Below, piece after piece: positions 31,630-44,517 of a stretch of DNA of 64,000 bases. Each line of letters begins with the position of its first letter. The stretch's first letter is position 1. The stretch spans positions 434,001-498,000 of the forward strand of contig JAGTJM010000006.1 in NCBI GenBank assembly GCA_020747015.1, written 5' to 3'. The stretch is from Pyrenochaeta sp. MPI-SDFR-AT-0127 (taxonomy: Eukaryota; Ascomycota; Dothideomycetes; Pleosporales; Cucurbitariaceae). The translations under genes and the position numbers were made by a program. A model generated the notes under the pieces. It worked only from the letters and a program-made list of their open reading frames with translations, made no database searches and was not told the origin of the DNA.

Positions 31630-33269
31630 GGTGTCTCTGGGGAGCTGTCCCACCGTAATGGAGCGAGAGGATGGTGTACAAAAGTACCACGATTACACGG
31701 TGGATTACTCGAGGATTGACGAGGGCCAGTCGGCTACCAATGTACCTGCATCGTACTTGAAATTTCTCACACGGCAGGAATATCGATATCCCTGACATAG
31801 ACAGAAACAAACGGGTACACGCAGCGCCCACAGCAAGCTCCTGATGCTTGCCAAGATATTTGCAAGGCGGATGTGACAGCCACTGACGGGAAACATATGC
31901 ATTTCGAGACCGTAACCTGGAACAAAAAAAGCACATTTGGGATCTAGACAGGGTAGGATCCCGACAAATCAAGTGTTGTCGGAGGCTTGTCCATTCACAG
32001 GGTCCCTGAGGTTAATCGAATGACTGCATGCCGCAGATTTGGGATAGCCGAGGAACAAAGGGTCGAAACGCGCTTTCATATACTGTGCAAAAACACAAGT
32101 CGTTGCGTCTCTACGGCCGGAATTCCTTCACAGTGCACAGGCGTCACTGCAAGTTAGAGTTGAGGAAAACAGTTCGTGCCTTGCCATCGGATAGCGAACT
32201 GGCGAGACGATGGCGGAAGTTACATTTCTTGCCACTCATCGAAAAGTCTGGTAGGCGGTTGAGAAGATACGAAAAGCGGCTGAGGGCTACTCTAAGCCCT
32301 GCATTGAGTTCGCCTACAGCTGGCCCCCGATCCCACTGGTCTTACAGCCGAGAGGATTGAGCATATTGTGGAACAGCACTACCCTTAAAATCCTTAGGTC
32401 TCTTAAGGAAGGAGAATAGATCGTCTCGGCTAAAACAAAATTCCCTCAGACACCATTGCCCTCTTTTATTTTACATAGCGAAAGTTGCGACTCCAGCAAA
32501 CAAGTATCGAATTGCGTTGCAGGTGATCCCTTGACCAGACCAGGTCGACATCAGGTTGACCCTCGGATACGGGGGTAACGGCCCGTAGGCCCCACAGGGT
32601 TGGAACTGTTGTTCTTTATAGCGCTTCCGTTTGATTATTCGAGCCGTGTTTCTCTCGCGTCCACTAGCGTTAGGGTTCCTGCGCTAAGCCACGCACGTGC
32701 CTCCTTTTCAGTCCATGTCGGAACGGCTTCGTCGTTCTAATCTTCATCACACGAACTTCTGATTTCCACCTCTGAATCGATGTTGCTTTGTCATACATAT
32801 TCCGAGAGTCGTAACAACTCTTAGAGGACTACGTATATACAATGTGAAAGTCGAGTTCACGGTCAACATCATGTCGGAATGAAACCACTGCCTGATCGAG
32901 CACCTGCCGTAATAGATCAGGAGCTCTGCAAGCGAGTAAGCGAGCAAGCGAGTCGACACGTATTCTGATTAATATCCCGGTTTAACGAATTCCCATTAGT
33001 AGCTAGATGGCCCCGGCCTGTAATCCCTCGAAACTTTACTTCTCAAGCCCCTAGTCATACCGGTACGGACATTCAGACCCAGCATCATGGTTATGGGAAC
33101 TGGCAACCGACATGTCTCGGCGCAATCTCACTTCGTATGCACCAATCATTATCCGCGGAGCTCCCTGTTCAAGGTGATAATAAATTGAAAGGAGGCTGCA
33201 CTGTATCATATGCCACATGTTTTCTTGATCAGAGCTCTTTTCTTATTTCCCTTTTTACAACATCAAAGG
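31630..33269. other. 1.6-kb intergenic region between divergent PTH11-like and FAD oxidase genes
   Basis: This region holds the two divergent promoters. No gene is supported. ORFs at 31499..31972 and 32028..32360 lack motifs. A small eight-base tandem repeat occurs near 32930. Confidence 0.4.
32930..32953. repeat. three tandem AAGCGAGN units
   Basis: Three consecutive copies of an eight-base unit AAGCGAG(T/C) lie in the non-coding region upstream of the FAD oxidase gene. The function is unknown and it may be chance. Confidence 0.6.
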
Positions 33270-35050
33270 ATGAGGGCCTCCTCCTTCCTTGCGCTTGGCG
33301 CTGTCGCCATAGGGGTATCTGCTCAGAATGGTATCTTTGAGACGGCAGATTTCAACATTACAGAGGCTCTGATTGGAAACGGGGTCAATGTCTCCGCCAT
33401 TCCTGAACTCGCAAGCTTGGTAGAGCGAACACTCCTCAGCGGGTGCTCAGTTGCTGTTAGTCTGAGCTCACAACCTTTAACTCGCCTACAAGTTGTTGAC
33501 CACTATAGTGTACCTCCTTGAACCTTATCTACGGGAGCGCGAAACTTCTTTCTGAGGGGACTTCGGCTTACGATGCCTTTACCAATGGTTACTGGAGTGC
33601 TCAACAAGGCGCAGTCAGTCCTCGATGCGTCTTTAAGCCAGTAAACGCTGTCGAAGTCTCATCGCTAGTGTTGCTGTCCCGCCTTACCCAATGTCCATTC
33701 GCCGTGAAGGGTGGAGGCCACGCTGCTTTTGCTGGCGCCTCAAGCATTGATGGTGGTATCACAGTCTCCATGGAAAACTTCAAGAAGGTTGCAGTTTCCA
33801 ACGACAAGAAGTTCGTCGATGTTGGTCCTGGAAACCGCTGGGTCGATGTCTATACTACGATTGAGAAGTCTGGTGTAGGCGTTGTTGGTGGCCGAGTTAG
33901 TCAAAGGCGTCCATCGCGTCATAGTGTTCTCAGCTAACATGTTGAAAGATGTCCCCTGTCGGAGTTCCAGGCCTTATACTCGGAGGCGGAATCTCATTCT
34001 TCTCAAACAAGCTGGGATGGGCGTGCGACAATGTGGCCAGCTTTGAAGTAGTCACTGCATCGGGTCTAATTGTTACCGCTAGTCCTACCTTGTTTCCCGA
34101 CTTATACTGGGCTCTGCGAGGAGGCGGTAACAATTTCGGTATCGTTACCAACTTCAAACTCGACGCTTTTCCGTTAGGCAAGATGTGGGGAGGCCAGCGC
34201 ATCTACACCGAAAACAATTTTCCCGCGGTTCTCGACGCCATACACCAGTTCGCCACGACAGGTTCGTCAAAAGACACCGACGCCGCTCAGATTGTCGTAA
34301 GTTGCCTATCTTGATTGCGGGAACGCATTCCCGAGCAGGTCACTAACAATATTTAAGTCTTTCGGGGGCATTGCTGGCCTAGGCAAGATCGCTATTGTTC
34401 AAATGCACCATGCTCAACCCGTCGTGAACGCCTCTGCATTCTCCGACCTGAATGCAATCGCCCATGTCCAATCCAACACAGCTATCTCCTCCCTTGCCGA
34501 CCTGACCATTAAAATGAATGAAGGATCTACAGATGGCCTCCGGCAAACGCAATGGGACGCTTCCTTCAAAGTAGATCGTGATCTGTTCTCCTTTCTCATA
34601 AATGCTTTCTACACACTTCTTCCCAGCGTCCAAAGCCTCCCTGGCGCGTTTCCAACGATTTCAATACAGGCGATTACCGAAGGCCAATTGAAGGGCATGC
34701 AGAAGAAGGGCGGAAACGCGCTTGGTCTCAACCCTGCGAAGGGACCGTACTTCATCATGAACATGTCCTCGCGATGGAATAATGCGGCTGACGATGCTGC
34801 ATTCCTCAAATTTTTCAGCACAATCATCAAGCACGTCAAGGCTGAGGCGCAGAGTAAAGGGCTCGACAACGCGTACATATATATGAACTACGCAAGCCAA
34901 TTCGATGACCCGATTGCGAGCTATGGCGGAGCCAACGTAAAGAAGCTGAAGGATGTCAGCAAAAAATATGATCCTTCTGGTGTATTTCAAGACTTGCAGC
35001 CTGGGCACTTCAAGCTCGCAAAGGGCCCGCCGAACACGAATATGCCATGA
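33270..35050 (+). CDS. secreted FAD-linked oxidase, berberine-bridge-enzyme type
   Basis: This 537-residue FAD-dependent oxidase belongs to the PCMH-fold/BBE family, which oxidises sugars, alkaloids or other secondary metabolites. The exons are 33270..33455, 33509..33895, 33949..34296 and 34358..35050, with introns of 53, 53 and 61 bp, all phase 0. An N-terminal signal peptide (RASSFLALGAVAIGVSAQN) indicates secretion. The FAD-binding domain includes CPFAVKGGGHAAF, where His133 is the expected covalent flavin attachment site, then GLILGGGISFFSNKLGW and ALRGGGNNFGIVT. The BBE domain at the C-terminus is seen as YMNYASQFDDP and SKKYDPSGVFQ. It converges on the PP2C gene, 126 bp apart. The substrate cannot be told from sequence, and no cluster partners adjoin it. 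Confidence 0.9.
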
Positions 35051-35176
35051 AAAGTCACGAACAGAATTTCAGTAGAGGAGAATGCATGTTGATGGATAAT
35101 ACATACTAGACCTACATAGACAAAATAATTGGTGATAATGTAATGGGCCAATGAAATATTCTGAAACAACCTAGTC

Positions 35177-36373
35177 TCAGTCCTTTATCCACTCTTTTAG
35201 CCTCGCCATACTACTTCTCCTGCGCTTTCTTGTTCCACCCTCAGTCGGCACATCTAAACTTCTCCTTGGGTCATCCACACTCCTCCGTCCTCTGTTGTCC
35301 GTGTCGAGGATGATGACTTCAATTGTACAGTTGTCTGCCCCATGCATGGTCTCTTCCCGACCCGTAAGTTCTTCTGCAATCTCCTTTGCCGATTTTCCTT
35401 GCTGCCACCTTTCCACTGCCAATTTTGTGACCTCTTCTGCATCTTTCGCATTACCGACGCCGTCGGATGCTAGAAGGATGAGGGATTGGCCACTAAGCTC
35501 TTTGATGGTGAAGTGTGCTTTGTTGGAAACGAGGTCTTGGGTGACTGTTTTACCAGGCGCAACACCAGTCTCAATGCCCACGAGATCTGATAGATCGTGT
35601 CCAGCCAGGCGGTTCACACGTGGTTTCTTGTATTGGATGTCTCCCAAGGCTCGAGCCATACTTACACCACCGATTCGAGGTATTCCAGTTACATAATTAA
35701 TCTGTCCTCCTGCATCTTCGACTCTCTTCCTCTCTGCCGGATCATCAGGGCTGTGCTCCACGCTTAGAACTTCGACATTCCATCCCTCGAGATCTCCACT
35801 GACGGCATTCGAATCGTCACTCCCACCAATGATCACTGAATCGAATTTATGGTCTGCAAAAACAACGTGCGAATCTCCTAGATCTGCTTCAATAAGAACA
35901 CCCCGTCCGGTGTCGATGAGCGCCAGTGCGACCGTTGAACCACCCCTAAGATCAGCGCGATCCAAGTCGCGGTCCACGGCTCTGAGAGCGCGCTGAATGG
36001 CCTGCCGATATTCATCTGGCTCCAAGGATCTGGATGTTGCGGCAAATTGTGTCTCGAGATGTGTGACCAGGTTTTTGGAAATGTAATCTACGGACTCAGT
36101 TCCGCCGCTGCAGCCTAGTCAAAAATTGTATCGAGAATTGAGGTGATTACTCCATCCACTTACTGTCCATCATAGACTGCAAAGAGCGCAAGGTCCTTTT
36201 TCGACTTCAAAGAGCCTGTGTTGAGTACGATGTAGCGATCTTCTTGATCGTCTCGTGACCCCAGGATCTGTGAGGAAGTGATTAGCGAGCGCCGCGGATC
36301 TCCGCCGCGCAGGGCCGTCGCACTACACACTTACTTGTGACACGCCCGCATCGATAACGTTGACTGAAGGCAT
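35177..36373 (-). CDS. PP2C-type Ser/Thr protein phosphatase
   Basis: This 357-residue metal-dependent phosphatase of the PPM/PP2C family removes phosphate from Ser/Thr in signalling proteins. The exons on the minus strand are 36335..36373, 36164..36267 and 35177..36107, with introns of 67 and 56 bp. The first exon encodes only 13 residues. Motifs include SRDDQEDRY, then VYDGHGGTES with metal-binding Asp46 and the second intron inside DGH. Next come LRGGSTVALALI, a GDSHVVF segment, ARALGD, LLASDGV and GADNCTIEVI near the end. A basic tail (GTRKRRRSS) could be a nuclear signal. The third-exon ORF alone would miss the first metal-binding motifs. Confidence 0.92.
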
Positions 36374-36806
36374 TTTGTGTGACTGTTCACTCTGCGAGAG
36401 AACCTTTATTGCTTCTTCAGGGTTGTCCTTTGAGGTGTCGTCTCCGCTCTGCCTGGATCGATGGCCGCCATGGAGCCAAGAGCTGAATGGCCGCCGAGCA
36501 ATAGGCGGACACGCGACATGCCGACGTCATCGAGCCAATACCATGGCGAGGAGCATAAAGACCGCAAATGCCCAGAGTATTAGCTGTGCGTACAGCCTCA
36601 ATCCCCAATAGACCCCTCCGCCGTTTTCGTCCAAACGCCCACATGTGAAAGTAAAGAGAAAAAGGCGCAACCACGACATGATTGTCTAGAGCGTTTCAAA
36701 GACTTTGGATACCCATCGAGCTTCGCGAGGATTGAGGAGCAAACTCAGTTACACTTCACTACGGAAGAATTGTCGGAATCCTCGCCGTGGACGATTAACT
36801 CTCTGA

Positions 36807-38161
36807 TCAGTCATCTCTCACAACGCCACTATTCATCCATTCGTCTCTCAACTGACTCCAGATGCCACCTCTAAAACCCCAAATCCATCTCTGCTTTTTG
36901 AGTGTCTCCGCTTTTGCCCTCAGATAATCCTCACCCGTCTTGAACAGGATGTTATCCTTCCCTTGTAACCTTTCTCTCGCTATCTCCGCAAGAAGCTGTT
37001 CGGCAGCAATTTCCTCGCTCATCGTTCCAACCACCACATCAAGGCATTCGGTCAGTTCCAGATCCCAGCCATAGTACATTTCTCGCACGGTCTCCATTGC
37101 TCGTTGATCAGTTTTGAGGTGCTTGAGAAGTCCATCCGGCATCTTAGGCGCCTCGACACCCTCGATCTTGACGCGACACATTGGGCACGTCCTGTACGGA
37201 TACTTAGCTTCTTCGATTTTCGGCGTAATCATCCATTCTTCCAAGCATGCCTTGCCAACAATGTGTCCGCAGTGCTTTATGCGGACGGGGTAGTCGGACA
37301 GGAGATCGGGGACGGAAAAGGCTGAGAGCGCTGTGTATGAATTCTGACAGATAACGCAGCAACCGGCATTTTCGTCAGTGATTGAAGTCTGTGTTCTTGC
37401 GATATTTGCGAGAGGAACGGCGCAAGCGAAATGATCGATAATCATGCTTTGTGCCCTCATGTTTATCGTTTCGTAGATCTGACTAGCTTCAGCCTTCATA
37501 GACGCAGCGTACTGGATTTGTTCTGTTTTGATGGCAGCTCGCTCGCTAACATCTCTTAAGCGTTCAGCAAGATTAAGCTGGAAGACCAGTGCACACCCAG
37601 CCTCGAGCTTTGTTTGCGGTGACGTAAGCTCATTGTCTGTGAGCGCCATGTATAGCCTCTCCATCTCAGACCACTTTTCGCGCTGACCAGCAATCTCTTT
37701 CTCTACGGCACATCTGAACATGCGTATTTCGCCCTCCCGGCTTAGCAATCTATCATGACAACTGAGGAGTTTCAGCAGCCAGTTCTGAGCTCGCGCTGCC
37801 TCCTCCATGATCTCATCATCAGACAAAGCCACGGACCGCGGAGACTGTGACGGACCAGGAAGGTGCTGTTTATCAAACTTCCGAAGGTTCCCAACTGTTC
37901 CTACTAGGGTAGCTTCCAGATTTTGATGCTCTTGCCTGAACTGTCGTAGAACTCGGAGATTCCGCATACGGAGGCGAACGAGCTGGTACACTGCAAGGAC
38001 TCAGCAAATGGCTAAATGAAGAAGTGCAATACGCATTTGCATGAGGAGTACTCTGTTGTATCATGCATGCAACGTGTGGCTGATGTTGCGTTCAACTTAC
38101 CTGCTGTGCTCGCCGGTGCATTTCTTGCCTGCGGGATCCACTCGCCAAGTTCTGCAGACAT
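36807..38161 (-). CDS. RING-finger protein, probable E3 ubiquitin ligase
   Basis: This 414-residue protein has one RING domain. The exons on the minus strand are 38101..38161 and 36807..37990. The 110-bp intron has a strong GTAAGT donor and CAG acceptor. The first exon (MSAELGEWIPQARNAPASTA) supplies the only ATG, because the long ORF alone starts with GTG. A coiled-coil-rich first half leads to the RING: CCVICQNSY, then KHCGHIVGKACLEEW, then YRTCPMCR, a Cys/His pattern for two zinc ions with an 18-residue insertion. A helical C-terminal region follows. E3 activity is expected from the fold and the target is unknown. A divergent space of about 430 bp separates it from the PP2C start. Confidence 0.85.
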
Positions 38162-39721
38162 GTCTGTATACATCAGTTTCTACAGCAATATTATATGTTA
38201 GTGTTTTATTCGATACAATGAGGCGATGTGTTAAGTACGTACTACTTGAGGTGATTGTCAAGTTCTGTGGGCGTGGGTCGCAGTGGGGGCTACCGTTTGC
38301 TCTTGGCACGTCATGTCCACAGTCACCTAGCAGCCCTGTCACGTCATCCAGGTGATAAAAGCAGTAAATTGATCTGTATTCTTAGTGCTGTAATGTTATG
38401 TCAGTTGCACAGACCGATATCAAGTGGTCAGGCATCACATTTGATCAGTGTAACATTCAACCGGATCAGATTTGTTTACTATGCTGTAGAAAGCAGGTTC
38501 TATGCAAATATACCTCTTTTAAGATCTCCTCTCGAGCAAGCATTGTTCCAGATGGCCTATCGTACGATATTCGACTTGAAGATCCCCATTTGTTTATACC
38601 TGTACAAAGAGGTTGTTGATTCCAGTTAGACCGGCATTTTTGAGCTCGTGTTGTTGATTCGCAAAGCCCAAGGCAGGATAATCCGCCGGCTCTTATCATA
38701 ACAATAGGGAATGCAGGTATTCTTTAACAGCCCATTTATGTGCTTGCGGGTTAAGAACACAATGTTGGTTTGGGGAGTCGTGGTTCATTGTAGCTTTAAA
38801 CCATTAAGCCGTAACGCTTTAGTGTTCGAGTGGCTGCAATCAATGATTTCCTTCGTGAAGTTCTCGGCCAGTGCTAGGGATCTCAGCGCTCCATATTGTG
38901 CTGTACTGGTCTTGCTTTCAATGGTTCTGTTCTAAAACTGGGCCATCGCTCTGCTAGAAACAGATTGATCCGGATTCAAAATGTTATAGCTAAGCGTTTG
39001 TAATGCCAAACATTGCTATAACTTGCTTTATACTTTGCATAAAGACCGAAATTTGCACTATGATCATTTTAGTGGACCAATAAACAACCAACAACGTAAG
39101 AGGCTGGGTATCGCATATCGTGCCCATGTGGCGTTCGTTGGACTATCTCGGCAGATGAGTTCGAAAGACCTTAACAAGTGCATCAATACAACGAGGCAAA
39201 GTGATGACGAGAATACGCAATGACAGGCGCGTCGCGCAAAACAGTCGTGTAAGTTAATTTTACCGCAAGGGCCTCTTTGTGGTACTAGAGGCACAGTTTG
39301 CGGAAAACACAGGCAAGCCATGCGGCTCTGGAATGTTTGCCTTGCGTGGCATTAAGATTAAAACCACAATATTACTTTTACCTTTCGAGTGTATTGTGTC
39401 CCAGCGAAAACTTCTGACCGGTCCCAGATTGTGTCACTAAGCCTGGACGAGATACCAAGGAACATTCAGTAACACAGGGGTGAGCTACCGGACCGGTGAG
39501 ATTTACCTGGCTGCTTTCGGAAAGATTCTTAAAGAACAACGTTCAAGCCACTTTGAGACGATTAATAAAGCTCTGATAAGGTATCAAGTACCGTTTGGTC
39601 CCCAATCCATGTCATATCTTTCTACTGTTCTCTAGGATCGACCAAGAAGTGTGCTCGGTCAACTCTTTGACCACTTTCATCTGTACAATTACTGATCGAA
39701 TTCAGGCCAAAGCAAAATATA
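38162..39721. other. 1.6-kb intergenic region, no gene seen
   Basis: Divergent promoter region between the RING gene and the HerA-like ATPase gene. Overlapping ORFs at 38255..38629 and 38711..38935 have no motif and many rare-looking residues, so I leave them out. Confidence 0.4.
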
Positions 39722-41887
39722 ATGCCAGCAGGAACATTTCAGCAGAGCACAAACGTTGAGCTGGATGATTCGATCTGTTTTTGGATCCAATCCCAATACT
39801 TGAATCATGCTTTCACCAATTCTGCGTTCATCGGCTGGAAGAAGTTTGTGACCAATCTGGTCCAGCAAAGACCTCAGGATGACGCAATTATCAGGAGCAC
39901 AGTGAAGCTGTAAGTTCATCTAAGTTTCTGCCTAGGATGATACTAAGGACAGGCAGAATGCGAGAGGATGGCCATATTTGGAAGCTCAAAAAGCCCGGCC
40001 GGGTTATGCATTCATTGGCTGCCAAGCGAAAGCAGGAGAAGAAAGAACAGGCCAAGCAAGAAATGAAAAAAGAATCTGCCACAGTTGGGCAAGCGCCACA
40101 TGCTGGCCAGATAGATGAAACTCGACATCAGGCTCAGATGTCCGGCTCCTCTTCCCATGATACTCCACCACTGTCCGGAACGAACCCAACATCGGCTTTC
40201 CTAAATTCCAAACCACTCGCTGTACCCACAAGCATAAAAGAATCGAGGCCATCAAATAATCATATCCCAATGCACAACGATGTTCATCTAGCGAAACGGT
40301 TGAGTAAATTTCAAATTTCCAATGCGGTAAGTATATCGGTAGATCTCCTCATCTTTCCCGTTAAATCATTGGCTAATCTCAGATACAGTCTCTATTCTCC
40401 AGTGTCACGGAATTTGGATCTGACGCCTCAGACGATGAATCAGCCTATGATCCTGAAGAAGATGACAAAGGGCCGAATTTCAGCCTTATCAATCGTTTGA
40501 ATGTTGACAAGGGCAAATCGAAGGGCAAATCGATTAGCAATACCACTATTGGTCCCATGAGAGACATCGGTCATGCACCTCTCCTTTCAGGCAGTGTGTT
40601 GGCTCAATATGTGAAGGATCTCGTCCCACAATACGGTCTCATTGGATGCAATGCGAATGAAGAACCCAAAAGCCTTGGAGCAAGTATGTTTCAGAATACA
40701 AACGTTCCATATTCTGCATTCATCTGCGGAGTTCAGGGCAGTGGCAAAAGCCACACAACGGCTTGCATGCTCGAGAACTGTCTCATCCCCTCGAAACAAC
40801 TTGGTCGCCTCAGAGGTCCAGTATCTGCCTTGGTCTTTAGCTACGGCGAGTTCAGCAATAGTGGCAAATCCTTCGGCATTAGCGAAGCAGCCCATCTAGC
40901 CTCATCAAGCAAAGAATTTCCAACAGAACGAGTGAAAAGAATTACGGTCTTGAGGTCGCCATCAAACCCAGCCATTAACAATTTCTATCAACACATTCCT
41001 GGAGTCAAGATCATTCCGTTCAAGCTCAAAGCTAAGTCACTTGACATCGGGACTTTGTTGACATTGATGGCTGTAAATGAGAAATCAGAAACACCTTTAT
41101 ATATGGCAAGAGTAGAAAGCATCCTCCGCGCCATTGCCACCGAAAGTGAAGATGGCGTATTCGATTACAGCCTCTTCAAGCAGAAACTTGACCTAGAAAC
41201 TTTCAATCCAGCGCAGACAAATATGCTTCAGATGCGATTGGGTTTGCTAGAGTCCTTTTTGGACAGGGATGATTGCCTTCCCGAACCCAGATTTCGCCCT
41301 GGTGAGCTCACCATTGTCGATCTATCTGATCCTTTCGTCAACGCAACTACTGCTTGTATCCTATTCAAGCTTTGCCTTGAGCGATTTATGCAGTCTTCTA
41401 GTCCAGCAAAGATGGTCGTGCTAGATGAGGCACACAAGGTTAGTTCTGCATGCTCCATTCTTCTACCGGTGCACTAATAGAACTGAAGTACATGCTCCGC
41501 AATCCGGGTTCTAAAGCTCTCACCGACTACGTTGCAACCCTTATCCGCCTCCAGCGCCATAAAGGTGTTCGCGTCATCATATCCACCCAAGAACCTACCG
41601 TATCCACAGATCTGATAGCTCTTTGTTCGGTCACTTTCATTCACCGCTTCACAAGCCCTGTTTGGTACGCGGCGTTGAGAAAGCATATCAACGCGATGGA
41701 TAATGACAAAGAGATCATGCAGCAAATAGAGGGGCTTCAAACTGGAGAAGCTCTAGTCTATGCTCCAAACGCAGTTCTCGGCATGAATGACGATGAGAAA
41801 ATAATAAAGGCAACTGGTCGCTTGTTGAGACTCAACATTAGAAAGAGGGTTACCTTCGACGGAGGGGACTCCATCATGGCGGTTTAA
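39722..41887 (+). CDS. HerA/FtsK-type P-loop ATPase
   Basis: This 670-residue ATPase resembles the HerA/FtsK superfamily, hexameric motors that move DNA in prokaryotes. The exons are 39722..39909, 39957..40326, 40383..41438 and 41489..41887, with introns of 47, 56 and 50 bp and frame closed throughout. The N-terminal third is charged and probably disordered (AAKRKQEKKEQAKQEMKK). The ATPase core shows Walker A GVQGSGKSHTT (about 302-312), Walker B MVVLDEAHK (530-538) and a polar ISTQEP segment near 570 followed by HRFTSP. HerA-type enzymes have the same order, including the final GEALVYAP strand. No membrane segment or nuclease domain is attached. I know of related uncharacterised fungal P-loop proteins, so the DNA-motor role is inference. 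Confidence 0.78.
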
Positions 41888-42437
41888 CATGTTCAATGTC
41901 CATCAAGATCATGTCAGAAGTGAAGAGCTGCGCAGACGCATTGTCTAGGTGCTCCGCAATGCCATGCGGCGCAGCGGGCGAGAACCAGGCGCGTAATGAG
42001 ATTGAACGCGACTTAGAGTCATTGATATCCAGCGTTTACGAATCGTCTTGCTGTATCTGCGTGTACTTCATCAATAGATCACATCTGACGTAATTAACAA
42101 AATTCTCATTGTTTGCGTGACTTTACATAGACCAGTGACGAGAAATCTTAATAAACATCGGAAAAAATGAGCGAGCCATGGGAGGTCAAACAAGACATAC
42201 AAGGTCTGAGCCATGCTCAAATGTAGAACAACTAAATCCAACCTGAATGCTGCAGGTGGGAAGGAGGCCTTTATGTTGGTTATTAGCCAATATTTTTTGA
42301 TCTTGATCGGTCTTAGACACGCTGATGCGGTGAATATGAGAGAAGATATGCTATATATAATGATATGCTTGCCCCAATGAGCAGGTATAATATTGTCGCT
42401 TTTGTGGCTCGAGACTTTGAAACATAGCCAAGGGGAT
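41888..42437. other. convergent intergenic spacer
   Basis: About 550 bp between the converging ATPase and RWD genes. It is AT-rich and presumably the two 3' regions. A 65-codon ORF at 41896..42093 has no motif. Confidence 0.45.
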
Positions 42438-43397
42438 TCACATTAGCACCTTGGTAAAAGCATCCCCTAGCCCTCTCTCAACCAACCACTCTTCAATCGC
42501 CTTCATATCACCTCGGTTAGCTCTCTGGCCCCTCCGTTCACCCACTGTATCTGTAATCTCAACCATATCTTGGAAGACCCTCTTTTCGAATCCTTCCCGA
42601 TGTCTTTCGCTAACCTTTTTGTGATGCGCGGGAATGTCCCCCCAGCTCTCTGTTTTGATGAACTTCATGTAGTCGTCAATGCTCTGCGATCCACCTTCTA
42701 CGCAGAGCAGGCCTGGTTTTCCAGCATATAAAAACCCAGTAAGACCATAGATTGGTGCATATTTGATGAAGTCGTCGCGCTTTGAGCGTGTGCTTATTGA
42801 GGGAAAGTAGAACCAGACTCGAACAAGGGGCCCAATTTCCATGATGGCGGGGTGTGCACCTGGCAAGTTTGTGTTAGAGTCCACCAGATGCTGCACCGCT
42901 GCTTCTTTGATGTGCTCAATGACACCGATCAAATCCTCGCCTTCAGGAATTTCCGTCATGATATGGTTAGTGGCTGCTCTGCTCATCCACGCTGGTTGCT
43001 GTATGCGAACCTTAACATCAGGTGGGTCTTCCGGTGCTTCATGGCCTTCGTAGACAAACGAAACTGTGAGGTCCAATTTTAGTGCTTCAAGTCGCAATCG
43101 CTCATCTCCGGGGTCTGATATCAGCAAACTGAGTGTCATCGAGATAATTGGCGGGAGTAGAAAGGCCCCATCCAATGCATCTATATCGCTGTCACGCAAA
43201 GTGTCGAGGCGCTTTTGCGAATCTTCTTCGAGGAACACATCTTCTGGATACCTGAATTTGGGATACATAATCAGTCTGAAGTCTCACGTGCAGCGTACAG
43301 CAAATGCTGCTTACATGGCTGTCAGAAGATCAATTCGACCTATTTGAAGCTCCAACAAGTCCGGTGGTAATAGGCGCCATGATTGAGCGTTAACCAT
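42438..43397 (-). CDS. RWD-domain protein with DUF1115
   Basis: This 298-residue protein matches the RWDD2-type layout: an RWD domain followed by DUF1115. The exons on the minus strand are 43315..43397 and 42438..43251 with a 63-bp intron. The first exon encodes MVNAQSWRLLPPDLLELQ, giving the family-typical opening of the RWD fold, and the join restores an ATG codon across the intron. The RWD segment has the YPxxPPDVKVRI-like beta-strand pattern (YEGHEAPEDPPDVKV). DUF1115 begins near VRVWFYFPSISTRSKR and includes GLTGFLYAGKPGLLCVEG. RWD domains bind proteins in ubiquitin and SUMO pathways and in Gcn2. The specific role here is unknown. Confidence 0.85.
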
Positions 43398-43811
43398 TGC
43401 TGCTCAAAATTTGAGAGTTTGTGCGTAGCTTTACAAAAAGAAGGTTGAGCGTAGAAGAGAAAATGGAACTAATTGAGTAAATGGAAAAGACTGGTCAAGT
43501 GCACACCGAACTTCGGCAACTAGCCACGCAACTGAGCCACAAAAGCGCCACTCAACTAGGAAAGTTCAACCGGCTGTTGGCCGAAACGTGGTGTTTCCAC
43601 CCAAATTACTTCGGTATTTTAATTGTTTTATGTATATTTTTATCGAATCTTCAATCTTGTAAAGCGAATTCTCTATGCCAGCTTGCGCATTGTGGGCATT
43701 GTCAAGGCGGAGAATCCTATAGTTATAGGAAAATAATTCCAGTGTCATTTGACGCCTTTGATTCCGCCCGTGAACCCTATGGAAAACCGATCAAATGATC
43801 GGCCTTCCTTA
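43398..43811. other. intergenic spacer
   Basis: About 410 bp between the RWD promoter and the 3' end of the DUF3237 gene. No gene is seen. Confidence 0.45.
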
Positions 43812-44517
43812 CTACGCGCCTGGCAAAGCCTAAACGTATATTAGTCCCTGTAATTCATGCTCGTATTCATCTCTGGAAACTCACCTGCCACATATCAATG
43901 AGCACCTTAGCAGTGCCATTACGAGTCAAAACTCCGACGGCCACCACGTCATTCAACCACGCGTATGAGCCATTTGTAGACGTTTCAAATCTTCCTCGTA
44001 GTAGCGTGTGACCATCAGCAAGGGTGGGGCCTTCGGTTCGCACATATATCATTGTACCATCGTCGGTTTGGATATTGTAGCGAGCGTCAGGACGAATCTT
44101 GCCATTTGCATCAGTGAGACGCCAGTCTGCACCTAGATTTAGGACTTTGCCTTTGGGATCTGTAAGTATAGCTGAGGATAAATGGCGAAGAATGGAGATG
44201 ACGTCATAGGCATTTCACAAGTGATTGTGAGATCAAAGTAGTGAGTAGTAAGAGATCTCGCACTTATCTAGCGCAATATCGACAATGATGAATATTTGAA
44301 AAAACTCACCGGACATCCTGGGACCTTTGAAAGTCCCTCCTACAATCGGGATAACGATGCGTTCCTGTCCATTCGGTACTGGGCCCAAGGAAAACCTGTC
44401 CCCAAGAAGTGCTTCCATGCTATACAGTAAGGTCATTGTAGGCGGAACAGGAGCATTTTGGGCCATGATGAGAGATGCCGATACCGCGAGCACAGCAAGA
44501 GCATTGAAAAAGCGCAT
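43812..44517 (-). CDS. secreted DUF3237-family protein
   Basis: This 166-residue protein is of the DUF3237 beta-barrel family, whose biochemical role is unsettled. The exons on the minus strand are 44310..44517, 43885..44159 and 43812..43829, with introns of 150 and 55 bp. The last exon adds only LPGA-type residues before the stop. Residues 1-19 are a signal peptide (RFFNALAVLAVSASLIMAQ). Family blocks follow: GDRFSLGPVPNGQERIVIPI, GGTFKGPRM, LGADWRLTDANGKIR, and YVRTEGPT followed by NDVVAVGV. The first intron is longer than most in this window. The neighbouring gene on the same strand is a secreted carboxylesterase, so both could act on the same extracellular compound, which is inference. 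Confidence 0.83.

Noticed and set aside
39910..39935. 26-bp intron in the HerA-like gene
   Set aside because: Too short. A 47-bp version (39910..39956) with a CTAAG-type branch and GCAG acceptor keeps the same frame.
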